Origin: Ichthyophis bannanicus
Taxonomy: Eukaryota > Chordata > Amphibia > Gymnophiona > Ichthyophiidae
Reading direction: 5' to 3'
Length of the DNA: 64,000 bases
NCBI GenBank assembly: GCA_033557465.1
Contig: CM066035.1
Coordinates: forward strand, 907,587,309-907,651,308
Shown: positions 1 to 10,600 of the stretch, in pieces
Position numbering within the stretch: the first letter of the stretch is position 1
How the letters are laid out: the number at the start of each line of letters is the position of its first letter
Position numbers and translations under genes: made by a program
Notes under the pieces: generated by a model
Database searches by the model: none
Seen by the model: only the letters and a program-made list of their open reading frames with translations
What the model was told of the DNA's origin: nothing

Positions 1-851
1 TAAAACAAATTCAGTAAGAGTCCATTTGAGTGCTATTGCAGCTTCCCTTAAGCCTCTAAATGGACAACCTATTTCCTCTCATCCTCTTATAGCAAGATTC
101 ATGAGAGGCCTCCTTCTAACTAAGCCTCCCATTAGACCACCTCCGGTGGCATGGGACTTGAACCTAGTTCTTGGGCAGCTCATGAAGCCACCTTTCGAAC
201 CCTTAGCTACCACCTCCTTGAAATTCCTTTCTTGGAAGGTTATCTTTCTCATTGCAATCACATTAGCACGCCGCATTAGTGAATTGCAAGCACTAGTAGC
301 TAATCCACCTTATACAAGGTTCCATCATGACAAGGTAGTCCTTAGGACTCATCCACACTTTATGCCTAAGGTGGTCTTGCCTTTTCATCTCAACCAGGAG
401 GTCTTCCTACCTGTTTTTTTTTTTTTTTCCAGGACCTCATGCATCAAATGCAGAGAGGAATCTTCATACCCTGGACTGTAAAAGCGCTCTAGCTTTTTAC
501 TTACAAAGGACACAGCAACATAGAAAGTCCTCCCAACTCTTTGTTGCTTTTGACCCTTCTCATTTGGGACTTCCAGTCTCCAAGAGAACACTATCTAACT
601 GGATTGCTCAGTGTATTTCTTTCGCCTATCAGAGTAAGAACCTTTCTCTGGAGGGCCATGTCACAGCTCACAATGTGAGAGCTATGGCAGCCTCAATGGC
701 TCATCTGAACTCTGTGTCTATTGATGACATCTGTCGAGCAGCCACTTGGGCCTCTGTTCATACCTTCACAGCCCATTACTGCTTGGACAAGGACTCCCGC
801 CGGGATGCCTCGTTTGGTCAGGCTGTTCTCAAGCACCTGTTCCATACCTAA
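1..851 (+). pseudogene. DIRS tyrosine recombinase, A1 (broken)
   Basis: C-terminal part of the tyrosine recombinase that integrates the circular DIRS DNA. The frame is open from the first bases to 480. The first catalytic arginine is in ARRISELQAL. A run of T at about 412-429, longer than in the A3 copy, shifts the frame. The second half (about 478-851) reads in another frame and keeps the H-x-x-R box (TAHNVRAMA) and the region with the nucleophilic tyrosine (FTAHYCLD). All catalytic residues are visible, but the frameshift makes the copy non-functional. It aligns closely with 26370-27213. Confidence 0.85.
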
Positions 852-960
852 TCAACTTCTACCCACCATCCCTGGTAGGATGCCAGAAATCCATGGGGGG
901 AAGTGGAGCCCTTCTCAGGGACACACAACGTCTGGGGTCTCTCCCTGGCACCTAAAGCTA

Positions 961-1075
961 GGGAGTCCCCATATGTGATGACTAGATTCCTGCTTGTTCC
1001 TGGAGATAGCATAGTTACTCACCTGTAACAGGTGATGTCCGGGAACAGCAGGAATTTAGTCCTCACAACCCACCC
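961..1075 (+). repeat. Internal complementary region of A1
   Basis: This stretch joins the complement of the element's left terminus (ending in TTCCTGGAGATAGC) to the complement of its right terminus (CACCTGTAACAGGTGATGTC and on). In DIRS elements this region is the template that completes the ends during circle formation. It follows the recombinase stop by about 110 bases. Confidence 0.75.
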
Positions 1076-1139
1076 ACCTCCACTAGGAGTTGTATCTTTC
1101 TATCTCTTTCCTTTCCCTCTCTCTCTCTTTGTCTCAGCT

Positions 1140-1338
1140 TTAAAACTCAACTGGAGAGAGGCAGTTGGGAAAGGCGGGAAGGCAGCACGCAGGCACTGTG
1201 GGATGCTCCCAAAAGCTTTCTGATTGGACGCTGGGGAGCGTTCCCGCACAGGCTCCATCAGTACCGACGATACCCATATGTGAGGACTAAATTCCTGCTG
1301 TTCCCAGAGATCACCTGTTACAGGTGAGTAACTATGCT
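1140..1338 (+). repeat. Right inverted terminal repeat of A1
   Basis: The reverse complement matches the left terminus of A2 (10265-10400): the AAAGCTTTCTGATTGGACGC block, the TGGGGAGCGTTCCCGC block, a diverged GGTACC core region and CCCATATGTGAGGAC. It ends in GTGAGTAACTATGCT, directly before family B sequence. Confidence 0.75.
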
Positions 1339-1880
1339 TTCCATGCAAGCTTCGATTTGTGGGGCTTGGGTGGCAAGGGCGTGCCTAAGATGGGCCCAAA
1401 GGCTGAAGGGTTTGCAGGAAGAAGAGGCAGCTGAGGAAGCGGCTCAGTTGGAATCAGGAGCCGCGTATTTGGCGGATAGTCAATACGATCTTATAAGAGG
1501 ATTAGCAAAGAGTATGGCGTCGGTTGTGGCCGCTAGGAGATCCTTATGGCTGCGTAATTGGGCGGCAGATGCGGCGTCTAAAGCCCGGCTAGGGAAGCTC
1601 CCCTTTGAGGTAAACTTCTCTTTGGGGAAGATCTGGAGAAGTTGGTGAAGGATTTAGGAGAGTCCAAGGGGGGCAGGTTGCTGGAAGATAAGCAGAAGCT
1701 AGGGCGTCCAGGGATGCCTTCGAGAAGTCAGCAGCGAGAGTTTCGGCGTTTTCGACAATCAAGGTTTTGTCAGTTTCAGAGAGGACGTTTTCAGTACAGA
1801 GCCTCGGGGTTTTAGGGGAGCAGGCAGAGGTTTTGGGACCGCCGCCTCTTCCCCAAGCCTTAAGAAACCGCAATGATGCG
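1339..1880 (+). pseudogene. DIRS family B gag C-terminus (B1)
   Basis: Matches the gag-like protein of B4: the blocks ASICGAWVA, LESGAAYLAD, YDLIRGLAKS and RRSLWLRNWAAD are shared in order. The frame breaks near 1615, after LGKLPFE. The remainder, ending in an arginine-, glutamine- and phenylalanine-rich tail typical of nucleic-acid binding, continues in another frame to about 1880. The N-terminal part is missing because A1 inserted here. Presumed role: structural protein of the retrotransposon particle (family knowledge). Confidence 0.7.
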
Positions 1881-1889
1881 AGGAGGGTC

Positions 1890-3780
1890 CAGGCTGGAAT
1901 CGTTCCCATTGGAGTTCGTTTAAGGGAGTTCTTTCCAGCATGGGCCTAAATTACCTCAGACCAGTGTGTGTTGGAAATCGTGCAAGGAGGTTATGCGCTC
2001 GAGTTTCAACATCCATTGCGAGATGCGTTTGTACAGTCTCCCTGCAGGACTCAAGCAAAGAGGGCAGAGGTGCGGGAGACCTTGGGGAGGCTACTAGCAC
2101 TAAGGGCGGTAGTACCAGTACCGGAAGATCAGTACGGCTGTGGTCGATACTCCATATATTTTGTAGTGCCAAAGAAGGAGGGCACCTTGAGGCCTATTCT
2201 GGACCTCAAGAGTAAACAGATGCCTCAGGGTGTCGCATTTTCGCATGGAAACATTGCGGTCAGTGATAATGGCGGTTCGGCAAGGAGAGTATCTCACGGC
2301 GCTAGATCTTTCGGAAGTGTATCTACACATTCCAATCAGATCAGAACATCAGAGGTTTCTTCGTTTCGCGGTGCCCATGAGACATTTTCAGTTCCAGGCA
2401 ATGCTGTTTGGATTAGCGACCGCTCCAAGGATATTCACCAAGGTCATGGTAGTGGTGGCGGCGGCAGCGTTGCGAAAGGAAGGAGTATTGGTGCATCCGT
2501 ATCTGGATGACTGGCTGATCAGAGCAAAGTTGGAAGAAGAGAGCATAGTGGCGACCAGACAAGTGGTTCAGTTTTTGCAATCGCTGGGTTGGGTGGTGAA
2601 CCTAGCGAAGAGCAAGTTGCAGTTGTCGCAGAACTTGGAATTTCTGAGGGCTCGGTTCGACACGAACAAGGGCAGGGTGTACCTGCCACAGCTAAGAATT
2701 GACAAATTAAGGCACCTAGTTCGCACCTTCCTGAGCAAGCGGGATCCCTCGGCGTGGCAGTACTTGCAGATATTGGGGACGATGGCAGCCACGCTAGAGG
2801 TGGTGCCATGGGCCAGAGCTCACATGAGACCGTTGCAGAGGTCTCTGCTCAGGAGATGGTCACATCAGTCCGATCAGTTGTCCAAGAGACTGTTCTGTAC
2901 GCCGGAGGCAAGACAGTCTCTGCAGTGGTGGTTGGCTCCAGGGTGTCTGGAAAAGGGGATGCCTCTAGAGTCTCCAGTCTGGAAGTCATTAACGACCGAT
3001 GCAAGCCTGTTTGGCTGGGTGGCGCACTTTGAAGGGCATTTTGCGCAGGGCCAGTGGACAGAACAAGAGAGGACGTGGTCAGTTAACAGGTTAGAGTTGA
3101 GAGCGGTCTCTTTAGCTCTGAGGGCCCTTCAGCAATGGCTGGGGGGAGAATGCTGTTCGGGTGTTGTCGGGCAGTGCCACAGCGGTAGCTTACATCAGTC
3201 GGCAAGGCGGCACAAGCAGCGTGGGCCTCGAGGAGGAAGCAGACAAGTTACTCCAGTGGGCCGAGTCGCACCTGGAAGCTTTATCGGCAGCACATGTAGC
3301 GGGAGTGGACAATGTGACCGCCGATTTTTTGAGTCAAGTAAAGGTGGACCCAGGAGAGTGGGTACTCAATCAGGAGGTGTTCGATTTGCTGGTAAACACT
3401 GGGGATTTCCGGTGATGGATCTCATGGCAACGTGCGCATCAGCAAAAGTGGAAAGATTCTTCAGCAGGCGACGAGAAAGGATGTCAGAAGGGCTGGATGC
3501 CCTGATACAAAGGTGGCCGGAGGAGCAGCTTCTATACATTATCCCACCGTGGTTACTGATAGGGCAAGTGTTGCAGCGGATAGAGAGACATAGGGGGCTC
3601 ATAGTTCTGGTGGCGCCAGACTGGCCAAGGAGGCCTTGGTATGCAGACTTAATGCGGCTGCTAGTGGAGTCCCCGTGGAGGCTCCCGATAAGGAAGGACC
3701 TGCTGTTGCATGGTCCGTTAACAATGCCGCAGGTGGATCGGTTCTCGCTTACGGCTTGGCTCTTGAAAGGGCAAGGTTAA
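1890..3780 (+). pseudogene. DIRS RT-RNase H-methyltransferase, B1 (frameshifted)
   Basis: Reverse transcriptase begins near 1968 (block YSIYFVVPKKEGTLRPILDL), switches frame near 2230 and continues with HFRMETLRSV, LDLSEVYLHIPI, FGLATAPR and the catalytic YLDDW. RNase H follows (TTDAS, NRLELRAVSLALRAL) and changes frame at about 3150 and again at about 3410. The region after it (VMDLMATCASAKVERFFSRR to VLVAPDWPRRPWYADL) corresponds to the Dam-like methyltransferase domain typical of DIRS polyproteins. At least three frame breaks make it inactive. It ends at TAA 3778-3780 and overlaps the recombinase ORF. Confidence 0.85.
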
Positions 3781-4808
3781 GACCCAAGGGGTACTCAGCT
3801 GAGGTGATTGCAACGCTGTTAAGATCTCGGAGGTCCACTTCGTTGGCGTATATCTGGGTCCGGCGGATTTTCGAAGCTTGGTGTGATGACAGGCGGATTA
3901 GGGCATTAGGGGCGTCAGTACCGCAAGTGTTGTCGTTTTTGCAGGATGGTTTTGATAAAGGGTTGGCGGCAGCTTCTCTTAAAGTGCAGTTGGCAGCGCT
4001 CTCTTGTTATCAAGGAAAGGCAAAGGGGAGGTCACTGGGAATGCATCCAGAGGTGAAGAGATTTTTGAGAGCGGCTTCGCTTTTGAGGCCGCCGCACAGG
4101 GTATCGGTTCCCATCTGGGATTTGAACGTAGTCCTGGAGGCGCTGGCTCAGGAACCATTTGAGCCCTTAGCGAAGGCGACAATGAAGGACTTTACCCTAA
4201 AGGTGGTGTTTTTGGTTGCTATCTCTTCGGCTAGGAGGATTTCAGAGTTGCAAGCATTGTCGTGTAGAGAGCCTTTTTGGGTTTTTCAGGTCAACAAAGT
4301 GGTGTTGAGGACGGTGCCCTTGTTTTTACTGAAGGTAGTGTCGTCTTTTCACGTGAATCAAGTGGTGTCATTGCCAGTGTTTCAGAAGGCAAGGAAAGGC
4401 AAGGATGGGGTTCAGCTACATAGGTTAGATGTTGGCCGAGCCTTAAAGTATTTGCAGAGGACAGCATCATTTCGTAGGACCAACAGATTGTTTGTGTTAT
4501 TTGGTGGTTCGAAGCAAGGTGAGCAGGCATCTAAGTCTATTGCTAGGTGGATTAAGGAAACGATAGCTTCAGCCTATCTGTTGAGAGGTATGGTGGTCCC
4601 AAAGGGTTTGAAAGCGCATTCGACAAGGGCACAAGCTGCTTCATGGGCGGAGTTTAGTTTGGGGTCGGCAGTGGAAATCTGTAAGGCAGCGACGTGGTCG
4701 TCATTGCATACGTTTGTGAAGCATTACAGGATTGATGTTCAAGCGAAGAGGGACTCTAGTTTTGGAGCGGCGGTGCTTCAGGCTGGTCTAGCAGGGCCCT
4801 CCCGTTAA
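3636..4808 (+). CDS. DIRS tyrosine recombinase, B1 (open)
   Basis: Tyrosine recombinase that would integrate the circular retrotransposon DNA. The frame is open for 390 codons. Its first part overlaps the methyltransferase in the -1 frame, and the conserved protein starts near 3740 (block YGLALERARL). The N-terminal core-binding domain spans roughly 3830-4080 and the catalytic domain 4100-4790. The catalytic set is complete: R in SARRISELQAL, H-x-x-R in AHSTRAQAAS, W in AATWSSLHTF and the nucleophile in VKHYRID. No ATG lies at the expected start; in B4 an ATG is present there. This is the only open gene of B1 and may simply have escaped mutation. Confidence 0.8.
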   Translation: MVCRLNAAASGVPVEAPDKEGPAVAWSVNNAAGGSVLAYGLALERARLRPKGYSAEVIATLLRSRRSTSLAYIWVRRIFEAWCDDRRIRALGASVPQVLSFLQDGFDKGLAAASLKVQLAALSCYQGKAKGRSLGMHPEVKRFLRAASLLRPPHRVSVPIWDLNVVLEALAQEPFEPLAKATMKDFTLKVVFLVAISSARRISELQALSCREPFWVFQVNKVVLRTVPLFLLKVVSSFHVNQVVSLPVFQKARKGKDGVQLHRLDVGRALKYLQRTASFRRTNRLFVLFGGSKQGEQASKSIARWIKETIASAYLLRGMVVPKGLKAHSTRAQAASWAEFSLGSAVEICKAATWSSLHTFVKHYRIDVQAKRDSSFGAAVLQAGLAGPSR

Positions 4809-4934
4809 GGTGTTACTGCTCTGTTACATCTTCTAAGGTTCGGGACTAGACTGGAGGGACGCTAAGGAAGGTGAAATTAGATATCTCCAGGAACAAGCAG
4901 GAATATATAGCACTAAATTAAAGGTTAGATATGA

Positions 4935-6269
4935 TTGGAATATCAGAGACATGGTGGAAGGAGGACAACCAGTGGGACACTGATACCTGGGTACAAACTA
5001 TATCGTAATGATAGAGCTGATCAAATTGGTGGAGGGGTTGCGCTCTATGTTAGAGAGGGCATTGACTCAGAAAGGATTAAAGTTTTGCAGGAAACAAAAT
5101 CTGCTGTAGAATCTATATGGATTGAAATTCCATATAAAAGGGGGAAGACAATGGCAGTGGGGGTGTACTATCGAGCACCTGGCCAGAATGACCAAATGGA
5201 TGATGAAATGCTCAAAGAAATCAAGGAAGCTAACAAAAGTTACAGCGCAGTAAAAATAATGGGTGATTTCAATTACCCCGGTATCGACTGGGTCAGTGTC
5301 ACGTCAGGACATGCTAGGGAGATAAAGTTCCTAGATGAAATAAATGACTGCTTCTTGGAGCAGCTGGTTCATGAACCGACCAGAGGGGAAGCCATATTGG
5401 ACCTAGTCCTTAGTGGAACACCAGATCTAGTGCAAGAGATAAGGGTGTTGGGGCCACTTGGCAATAGTGATCATAGCATGATCGCCTTTGATTTAATTAG
5501 TGGAGGAGGGATAGTAAGGAAATCCACAGTACTACCTTTTAACTTTCGAAAGGGAGACTATGATAAAATGAGGAAAACAGTTAAGAAAAAACTAAAAGGA
5601 GCAGTTGCAAAGGTTAAAGACTTACATCAAGCTTGGGTGTTGTTGAAAAATACTATCTTGGAAGCCCAGACCAGCTGTATTCCACGCTTTAAGAAAAGTG
5701 GAAGGAAGTCCAAAAAACTGCCAGCATGGTTTAAAGGTGAGGTCAGAGAGGCTGTTGCCAAAAAAGTATCTTTCAGGAAATGGAAAAAAGAGCCAAACGA
5801 CGAAACCTGGAAACAGCACAAGCACTGGCAAGTCAAATGCAAGGCATTGATAAAGCAGGCAAAGAGAGAATTTGAGAAGAAGCTTGCTGCGGAAGCAAAA
5901 ACGTGAAATAAAGACCTTTTCAAGTACATTCGTAGCAAAAAACCTGTGAGAGAGTCAGTTGGTCCATTAGATGATAAAGGGGTTAAAGGAGCACTAAGAG
6001 GCGACAAGGCGATAGCGGAGAGACTGAATGAATTCCTTTCTTCGGTCTTTACTGAGGAAGATGTAGGGATGTTACCCATGACTGAAGTGGTATTTAAAGG
6101 TGCGGAAGAATTGAAGGAAATATCGATACCTCGGGAAGATGTCTTACAACTATTAGATAAACTGAAGAGTAGCAAATCACCTGGGCCGGATGGTATACAT
6201 CCAAGGGTGTTGAAAGAACTGAAATATGAGATTGCAGACCTGCTATCAGTAATCTGTGAACTATCATAG
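4935..6269 (+). pseudogene. CR1 'a' ORF2: endonuclease and start of RT
   Basis: Apurinic-like endonuclease of a CR1 ORF2 that would nick the target for reverse transcription. The SETWW block near 4945 lies in a different frame from the rest, so a frameshift sits near 4975. Then follow GGGVALYVREGI, the catalytic GDFNYPGIDW, EPTRGEAILDLVLS and GNSDHSMIAFDL. One stop (TGA at 5904) interrupts the linker. After it, LNEFLSSVFT and KSPGPDGIHPRVLKEL begin the reverse transcriptase. The segment ends at the insertion point of CR1 'b', and the protein continues in frame at 8719. Confidence 0.9.
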
Positions 6270-8718
6270 AAACATAGAAACATGATGACAGAAAAAGACC
6301 ACAAGGCCCATCTAGTCTGTCCTTCCATAACAAGAACTACAACAGTCCACTTTTTACCTTTAGAGATCCTCTGTGTTGGTCCCATGCTTTTTTGAATTCA
6401 GTTACTGTCCTCATCTCTACCACCTCCACTGGGAGACTATTCCACGGATCCACTACTCTTTCCGTAAAGAAATATTTCCGCATATCACTCCTGAATCTAT
6501 CTCCCTTCACCCTCATCCCATGTCCCCTCGTCGCAGAACTTGCTTTCAATTGAAAGAGGCTCTCTCCCTGAACATTTATGCCACGGAGGTATTTAAACAT
6601 CTCAATCATATCACCTCTATCCCGCCTTTCCTCTAAGGTGTACATATTAAGATCCTTAAGTCTGTCCTCATATGCTTTATAATGAAGACTACTAATCATC
6701 TTAGTAGCAACCCTCTGCACCGACTCCATCCTGTTCACATCCTTTTGAAGGTGCGGTCTCCAGAATTGCACACCATACTCCAAATGAGGTCGCACCAAAG
6801 ACTTATACAGAGGCATTATCACCTCCTTTTTTTCTGCTAGCCATTCCTCTCCGTATGCACCCAAGCATCCTTCTAGCTTTTGCCGTCGCCTTTTCTACCT
6901 GTTTAGCTACTTTAAGATCATCGGACACAACTATGCCTAGGTCCCGCTCTTCTTTAGTGGACAAAAGTACTTCACCTCCTATGCTGTATTGCTCCCTTGG
7001 ATTGCTGCAGCCCAAATGCATGACCTTACATTTTTTAACATTAAATCCCAGCTGCCAAATTCTAGACCATTCTTCAAGCTTAGCTAGATCCCTCCTCATG
7101 TTATCTACACCTTCCTGGGTGTCTACTTTATTGCAGATTTTGGTATCATCCGCAAAGAGGCAAACCTTACCCGACAGCCCTTCCGCTATATCACTAACAA
7201 AGATGTTAAAAAGAATCGGACCAAGGACAGATCCCTGGGGCACACCACTGGTAACATCCTTCTCCTCAGAGTGAGCTCCATTTACTTGTACTCTTTGTCA
7301 CCTCCCACCCAACCAATTTCTAACCCAAGCAGTAACTTTAGGGTCCATCCCTAGGGTGCTCAGTTTGTTTATAAGTCGCCTGTGAGGAACAGTGTCAAAG
7401 GCTTTACTGAAATCTAAATACACCACATCTAGAGCTCTCCCTCGGTCCAACTCCCTGGTCACCCAGTCAAAGAAATCAATCAGATTTGTCTGACAAGACC
7501 TGCCTCTGGTGAATCCATGCTGCCTCGGATCCTGTAATCCGCTGGACTCCAGAAACCTCACTATTTTCTCTTTCAACAGCGTTTCCATTAATTTACTCAC
7601 CACCGAAGTTAAACTAACCGGCCTGTAGTTTTCAACCACATCCTTACTTCCGCTTTTGTGTAAAGGCACCACATCAGCCTCTCTCCAGTCCTTTGGCACA
7701 ACTCCCGACTACAACGAGGCATTGAAAAGGTCAGTCAGTGGAGTTGCTAGAACGTCCCCAAGTTCCCTCAGTATTCTAGGGTGTATCCCATCCGGTCCCA
7801 TCGCTTTGTCTACTTTAAGTTGAGCTAGTTTCTCACGAACACAGTCTTCTGAAAATTGTTCAAGATGTCCCTCGCTTCTGTTCTTATTTGTGGGTGTTTT
7901 CTGAGGTCCTGCTCCTGGTTCTTCATCTGTGAACACAGAACAAAAATATTTGTTAAGCAATTCCGCTTTATCCTTATCAGCTTCTACATATTCCCCCCCT
8001 GTACCCTTGAGTCTGACAATACCACTTTTGCCCTTCCTCTTCTCACTAATATATCTGAAAAATGTCTTATCTCCCATTTTATTGCATTGGCTATTTCCTC
8101 CTCCTTTTGAATCTTTGCCTTCTTGACTACTTTGCTAGCTTCTCTAAGTTTTTCCAAATACAGATGCCTGTCTTCCTCTCTCTGTGATCTCTTGTATTTC
8201 ATGAAGGCCTCCCTCTTTTTCTTCACTTTTTCAGCTACTTCCTTCGAAAACCATAGCGGTCTCCTGTTCCTTTTGCCTTTATTTACCATTTTAACAAAAA
8301 GGTTGGTTGCCTTTAAAATACCCCCTTTCAGTTTTGCCCACTGTTGTTCTACATCCCCCAGCTGTTCCCATCCCACTAATGACTCGCTGAGGTATTGGCC
8401 CATCTTCGCAAAGTTAGTCTTCCTAAAGTCTAAGATCTTCACCTTGGAATGGATTCTAACAGCCCTAGTCCTAATACTGAACCACACCATCTGGTGATCA
8501 CTGGATGCAAAATGATCTCCCACTACAACATCAGAAACACTTTCACCATTGGTAAGCACCAAGTCCAGTATGGCCCCTTCACGTGTGGGGTCTGTTACCA
8601 ATTGCCTGAATAGTTCACCCTGTAGAGAATCCAGGATCTCCTTACTCCTAGATGATACTGCAGCAGGAATGTGCCAATCAACATCTGGAAGCAGGAATGT
8701 GCAGCAGGAATGTGCCAA
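6270..8718 (-). mobile_element. CR1 LINE 'b', reverse, nested in CR1 'a'
   Basis: A second CR1 subfamily lies on the minus strand. Its 3' end is at 6270 (plus-strand TAGAAACATAGAAACATGAT) and its truncated 5' end is near 8718. A short direct repeat of GCAGGAATGTGC-like units lies at 8670-8718, at its 5' edge. The same 3' tail recurs at 54998-55090. It is the younger insertion because it interrupts CR1 'a'. Confidence 0.9.
6337..8718 (-). pseudogene. CR1 'b' ORF2 (endonuclease C-terminus, RT)
   Basis: Reading on the minus strand from 8718, the end of the endonuclease comes first (PTREGAILDLVLTN, ASSDHQMVWFS). Reverse transcriptase follows in pieces: 8077-7709 (LNKYFCSVFTDEE, MGPDGIHPRIL), 7699-7298 (ENYRPVSLTS, HGFTRGRSC, VYLDFSKAFDTVPH), 7243-6803 (MPQGSVLGPILFNIFVSDI, catalytic FADD) and 6864-6337 (C-terminal domain, RPHLEYGVQFW). 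The breaks between pieces are frameshifts or stops. The 5' truncation removes the start of the endonuclease. Confidence 0.88.
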
Positions 8719-10096
8719 TCATTAAAATCATCTCTAATACCTGAAGATTGGAGGATCGCCAATGTAACACCAATTTTTAAAAAGGGTTCCAGGGGTGATC
8801 CGGGAAACTACAGACTGGTGAGCCTGACGTCAGTACCAGGAAAAATGGTAGAAACCATCATAAAGAATAAAATTACTCAGCATGTAGATAGTCACAACCT
8901 AATGGGAGACAGCCAACATGGCTTTAGACAAGGAAGATCTTGTCTTACTAATCTGTTATGTTTTTTTGAAGGAGTGAATAAACAGGTGGACAAAGGTGAG
9001 TCGGTTGATATTGTGTATCTGGACTTTCAGAAAGCCTTTGACAAGGTCCCTCATCAGAGACTTTTGGCAAAACTAAAGAGTCATGGGATAGGAGGCAGTG
9101 TACTATTGTGGATCAGGAACTGGTTAAAAGATAGAAAGCAGAGGGTAGGGCTAAATGGCCAATTTTCCCAATGGAGAAAGGTGAATAGTGGTGTACCCCA
9201 GGGATCTGTGCTGAGTCCGCTGCTTTTTGACATATTCATAAATGACCTGGAAAGTGGAATAACGAGTGAGGTTATCAAATTTGCAGATGACACAAAACTA
9301 TTTAAAGTTGTTAAAACCCAAGAGGATTGTGAAAAATTGCAAGAGGATCTTGATAAATTGGAAGACTGGGCATCAAAATGGCAGATGAAATTTAATGTGG
9401 ACAAGTGCAAGGTTATGCACCTAGGGAAGAACAACCCAAACTATGGTTACACGATGCAAGGTTCCACATTAGGAACCACCACCCAGGAAAAAGATTTAGG
9501 CGTCATTGTGGATGCCATGTTAAAAGCCCTCGGCCCAGTGTGCAGCGGCGGCCAGGAGAGCAAATAGAATGCTAGGTGTGATAAGGAAAGGAATGGAAAA
9601 TAAAACAAAAGATATTATAATGCCTCTATATCGTTCCATGGTGAGACCGCACCTTGAATATTGTGTGCAATTCTGGTCGCCGTATCTTAAAAAAGATATA
9701 GCGATTTTAGAAAAGGTTCAGAGAAGAGCCTCCAAAATGATAAAGGGGATGGAAGTATACTCCTATGAAGAAAGGCTAAAAAGGTTAGGGCTCTTTAACC
9801 TGGAAAAGAGACGGCTGAGGGGAGATATGATAGAAGTCTATAAATTAATGAACGGAGTGGAACGGGTAAACGTAGATCGATTGTTTACGTTATCAGAATA
9901 TAGAAAGACTAGGGGACATGCAATGAAGCTACAGGGTAAACTATTTAAGACTAATAAAAGAAAATATTTTTTCACTCAACGTGTAATCAAACTCTGGAAT
10001 TTGTTACCGGAGGATGTAGTAAATGCTGTTAGTGTAGCTGGGTTTAAAAAAGGTTTGAACAAGTTCCTGGAGAAAAGGTCCATAAACCATTATTAA
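8719..10096 (+). pseudogene. CR1 'a' ORF2: rest of RT
   Basis: Continues the protein interrupted at 6269. Blocks in order: PEDWRIANVTPIFKKGS, RLVSLTSVPGKMVE, HGFRQGRSCLTNLL, VYLDFQKAFDKVPHQRL, VPQGSVLSPLLFDIFINDL and the catalytic FADDTKLF. Near 9530-9568 the frame shifts, and the C-terminal domain continues from 9569 ([37 protein letters not shown]) to a TAA at 10096. One frameshift here, plus the breaks upstream, make it inactive. Confidence 0.9.
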
Positions 10097-10264
10097 GAAG
10101 TGACCGAAGATATCAATGCTTGACCCAGTACAAGCATTGCGGAACCTGTGTCTTTTGGGGAAACTGCTAGGTACATATGACCTAGATTGGCCACTGTTGG
10201 AAACAGAATACTGGGCTTGATGGACCTTGGTCTGACCCAGTATGGCATATCTTATGTTCTTAAT
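10097..10264 (+). repeat. CR1 'a' 3' untranslated region
   Basis: The non-coding tail that follows the ORF2 stop, with the blocks GGAACCTGTGTCTTTTGGGG, TTGGCCACTGTTGGAAACAG and GTCTGACCCAGTATGGC. The same tail recurs at 15696-15834 (minus) and 34608-34860 (plus), so it marks a family with several 5'-truncated copies in this window. Confidence 0.85.
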
Positions 10265-10400
10265 GAGTCTTCACATATGGGTACGTCGGTACCGACGGAG
10301 CCTGCGCGGGAACGCTCCCCAGCATCCAATCAGAAAGCTTTTGGGAGCATCCCTCAGCGCCTGCATGCTGCCTTCCCGCCTTTCCAACTGTCTCTCCTCA
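10265..10400 (+). repeat. Left inverted terminal repeat of A2 (rest)
   Basis: Continues the A2 left terminus after the CR1 insertion: TCTTCACATATGGGTACGTC, the palindromic core TCGGTACCGA and GCGCGGGAACGCTCCCCAGC. The reverse complement matches 16060-16229. The core palindrome also occurs many times inside the gag gene downstream. Confidence 0.8.
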
Positions 10401-10600
10401 GTTTTCATTTTTCCTGTCACCGCAGAAAATTCTTATTTTTTATTTTTAGTTTTCTTGTGGTCGCGGCTGTCTTCCTGACGCCACCGGTACCGCCGGTGTT
10501 TTTCTTTTCTTTCTTGGAAGATTTTCCTTTTCAACGGAATATTTTTTCTTCATAGTGTCACGGGGTCTTAGGCCTTTCAGGCCTCCCCTATTTTTCCTTC

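Larger units (their letters stand above)
1..1338 (+). mobile_element. DIRS family A, copy A1 (3' part)
   Basis: This is the 3' portion of a DIRS-type retrotransposon whose 5' part lies before the window. It holds the end of the tyrosine recombinase gene, the internal complementary region (about 961-1075) and the right inverted terminal repeat (about 1140-1338). The layout and sequence match the complete copy at 22071-27678. At 1339 the sequence changes to family B gag, so A1 sits inside the B1 element; the 5' half of B1 should lie upstream of A1, outside the window. The end was placed by comparing the terminus with the complement held in the ICR. Confidence 0.85.
1339..4882 (+). mobile_element. 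DIRS family B, copy B1, left segment
   Basis: B1 is a second DIRS family. This segment holds the gag C-terminus, RT-RNase H-methyltransferase, recombinase and the left half of the ICR. It is bounded on the left by the A1 insertion and on the right by the A2 insertion (4883). The element resumes at 16230 and ends near 16722. It aligns along its length with B4 at about 57140-60700. Gag and RT are frameshifted, but the recombinase ORF is open. Confidence 0.85.
4906..10264 (+). mobile_element. CR1 LINE 'a', interrupted by CR1 'b'
   Basis: A 5'-truncated CR1-clade non-LTR retrotransposon inserted in the left terminal repeat of A2. It starts within the endonuclease (GISETWW block at about 4930) and runs to its 3' tail at about 10264 (…TATCTTATGTTCTTAATG). 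It is split at 6269/8719 by a reverse CR1. The reading frame continues exactly across that junction, so this insertion lost or gained no more than a few bases. ORF1 is absent. Confidence 0.9.
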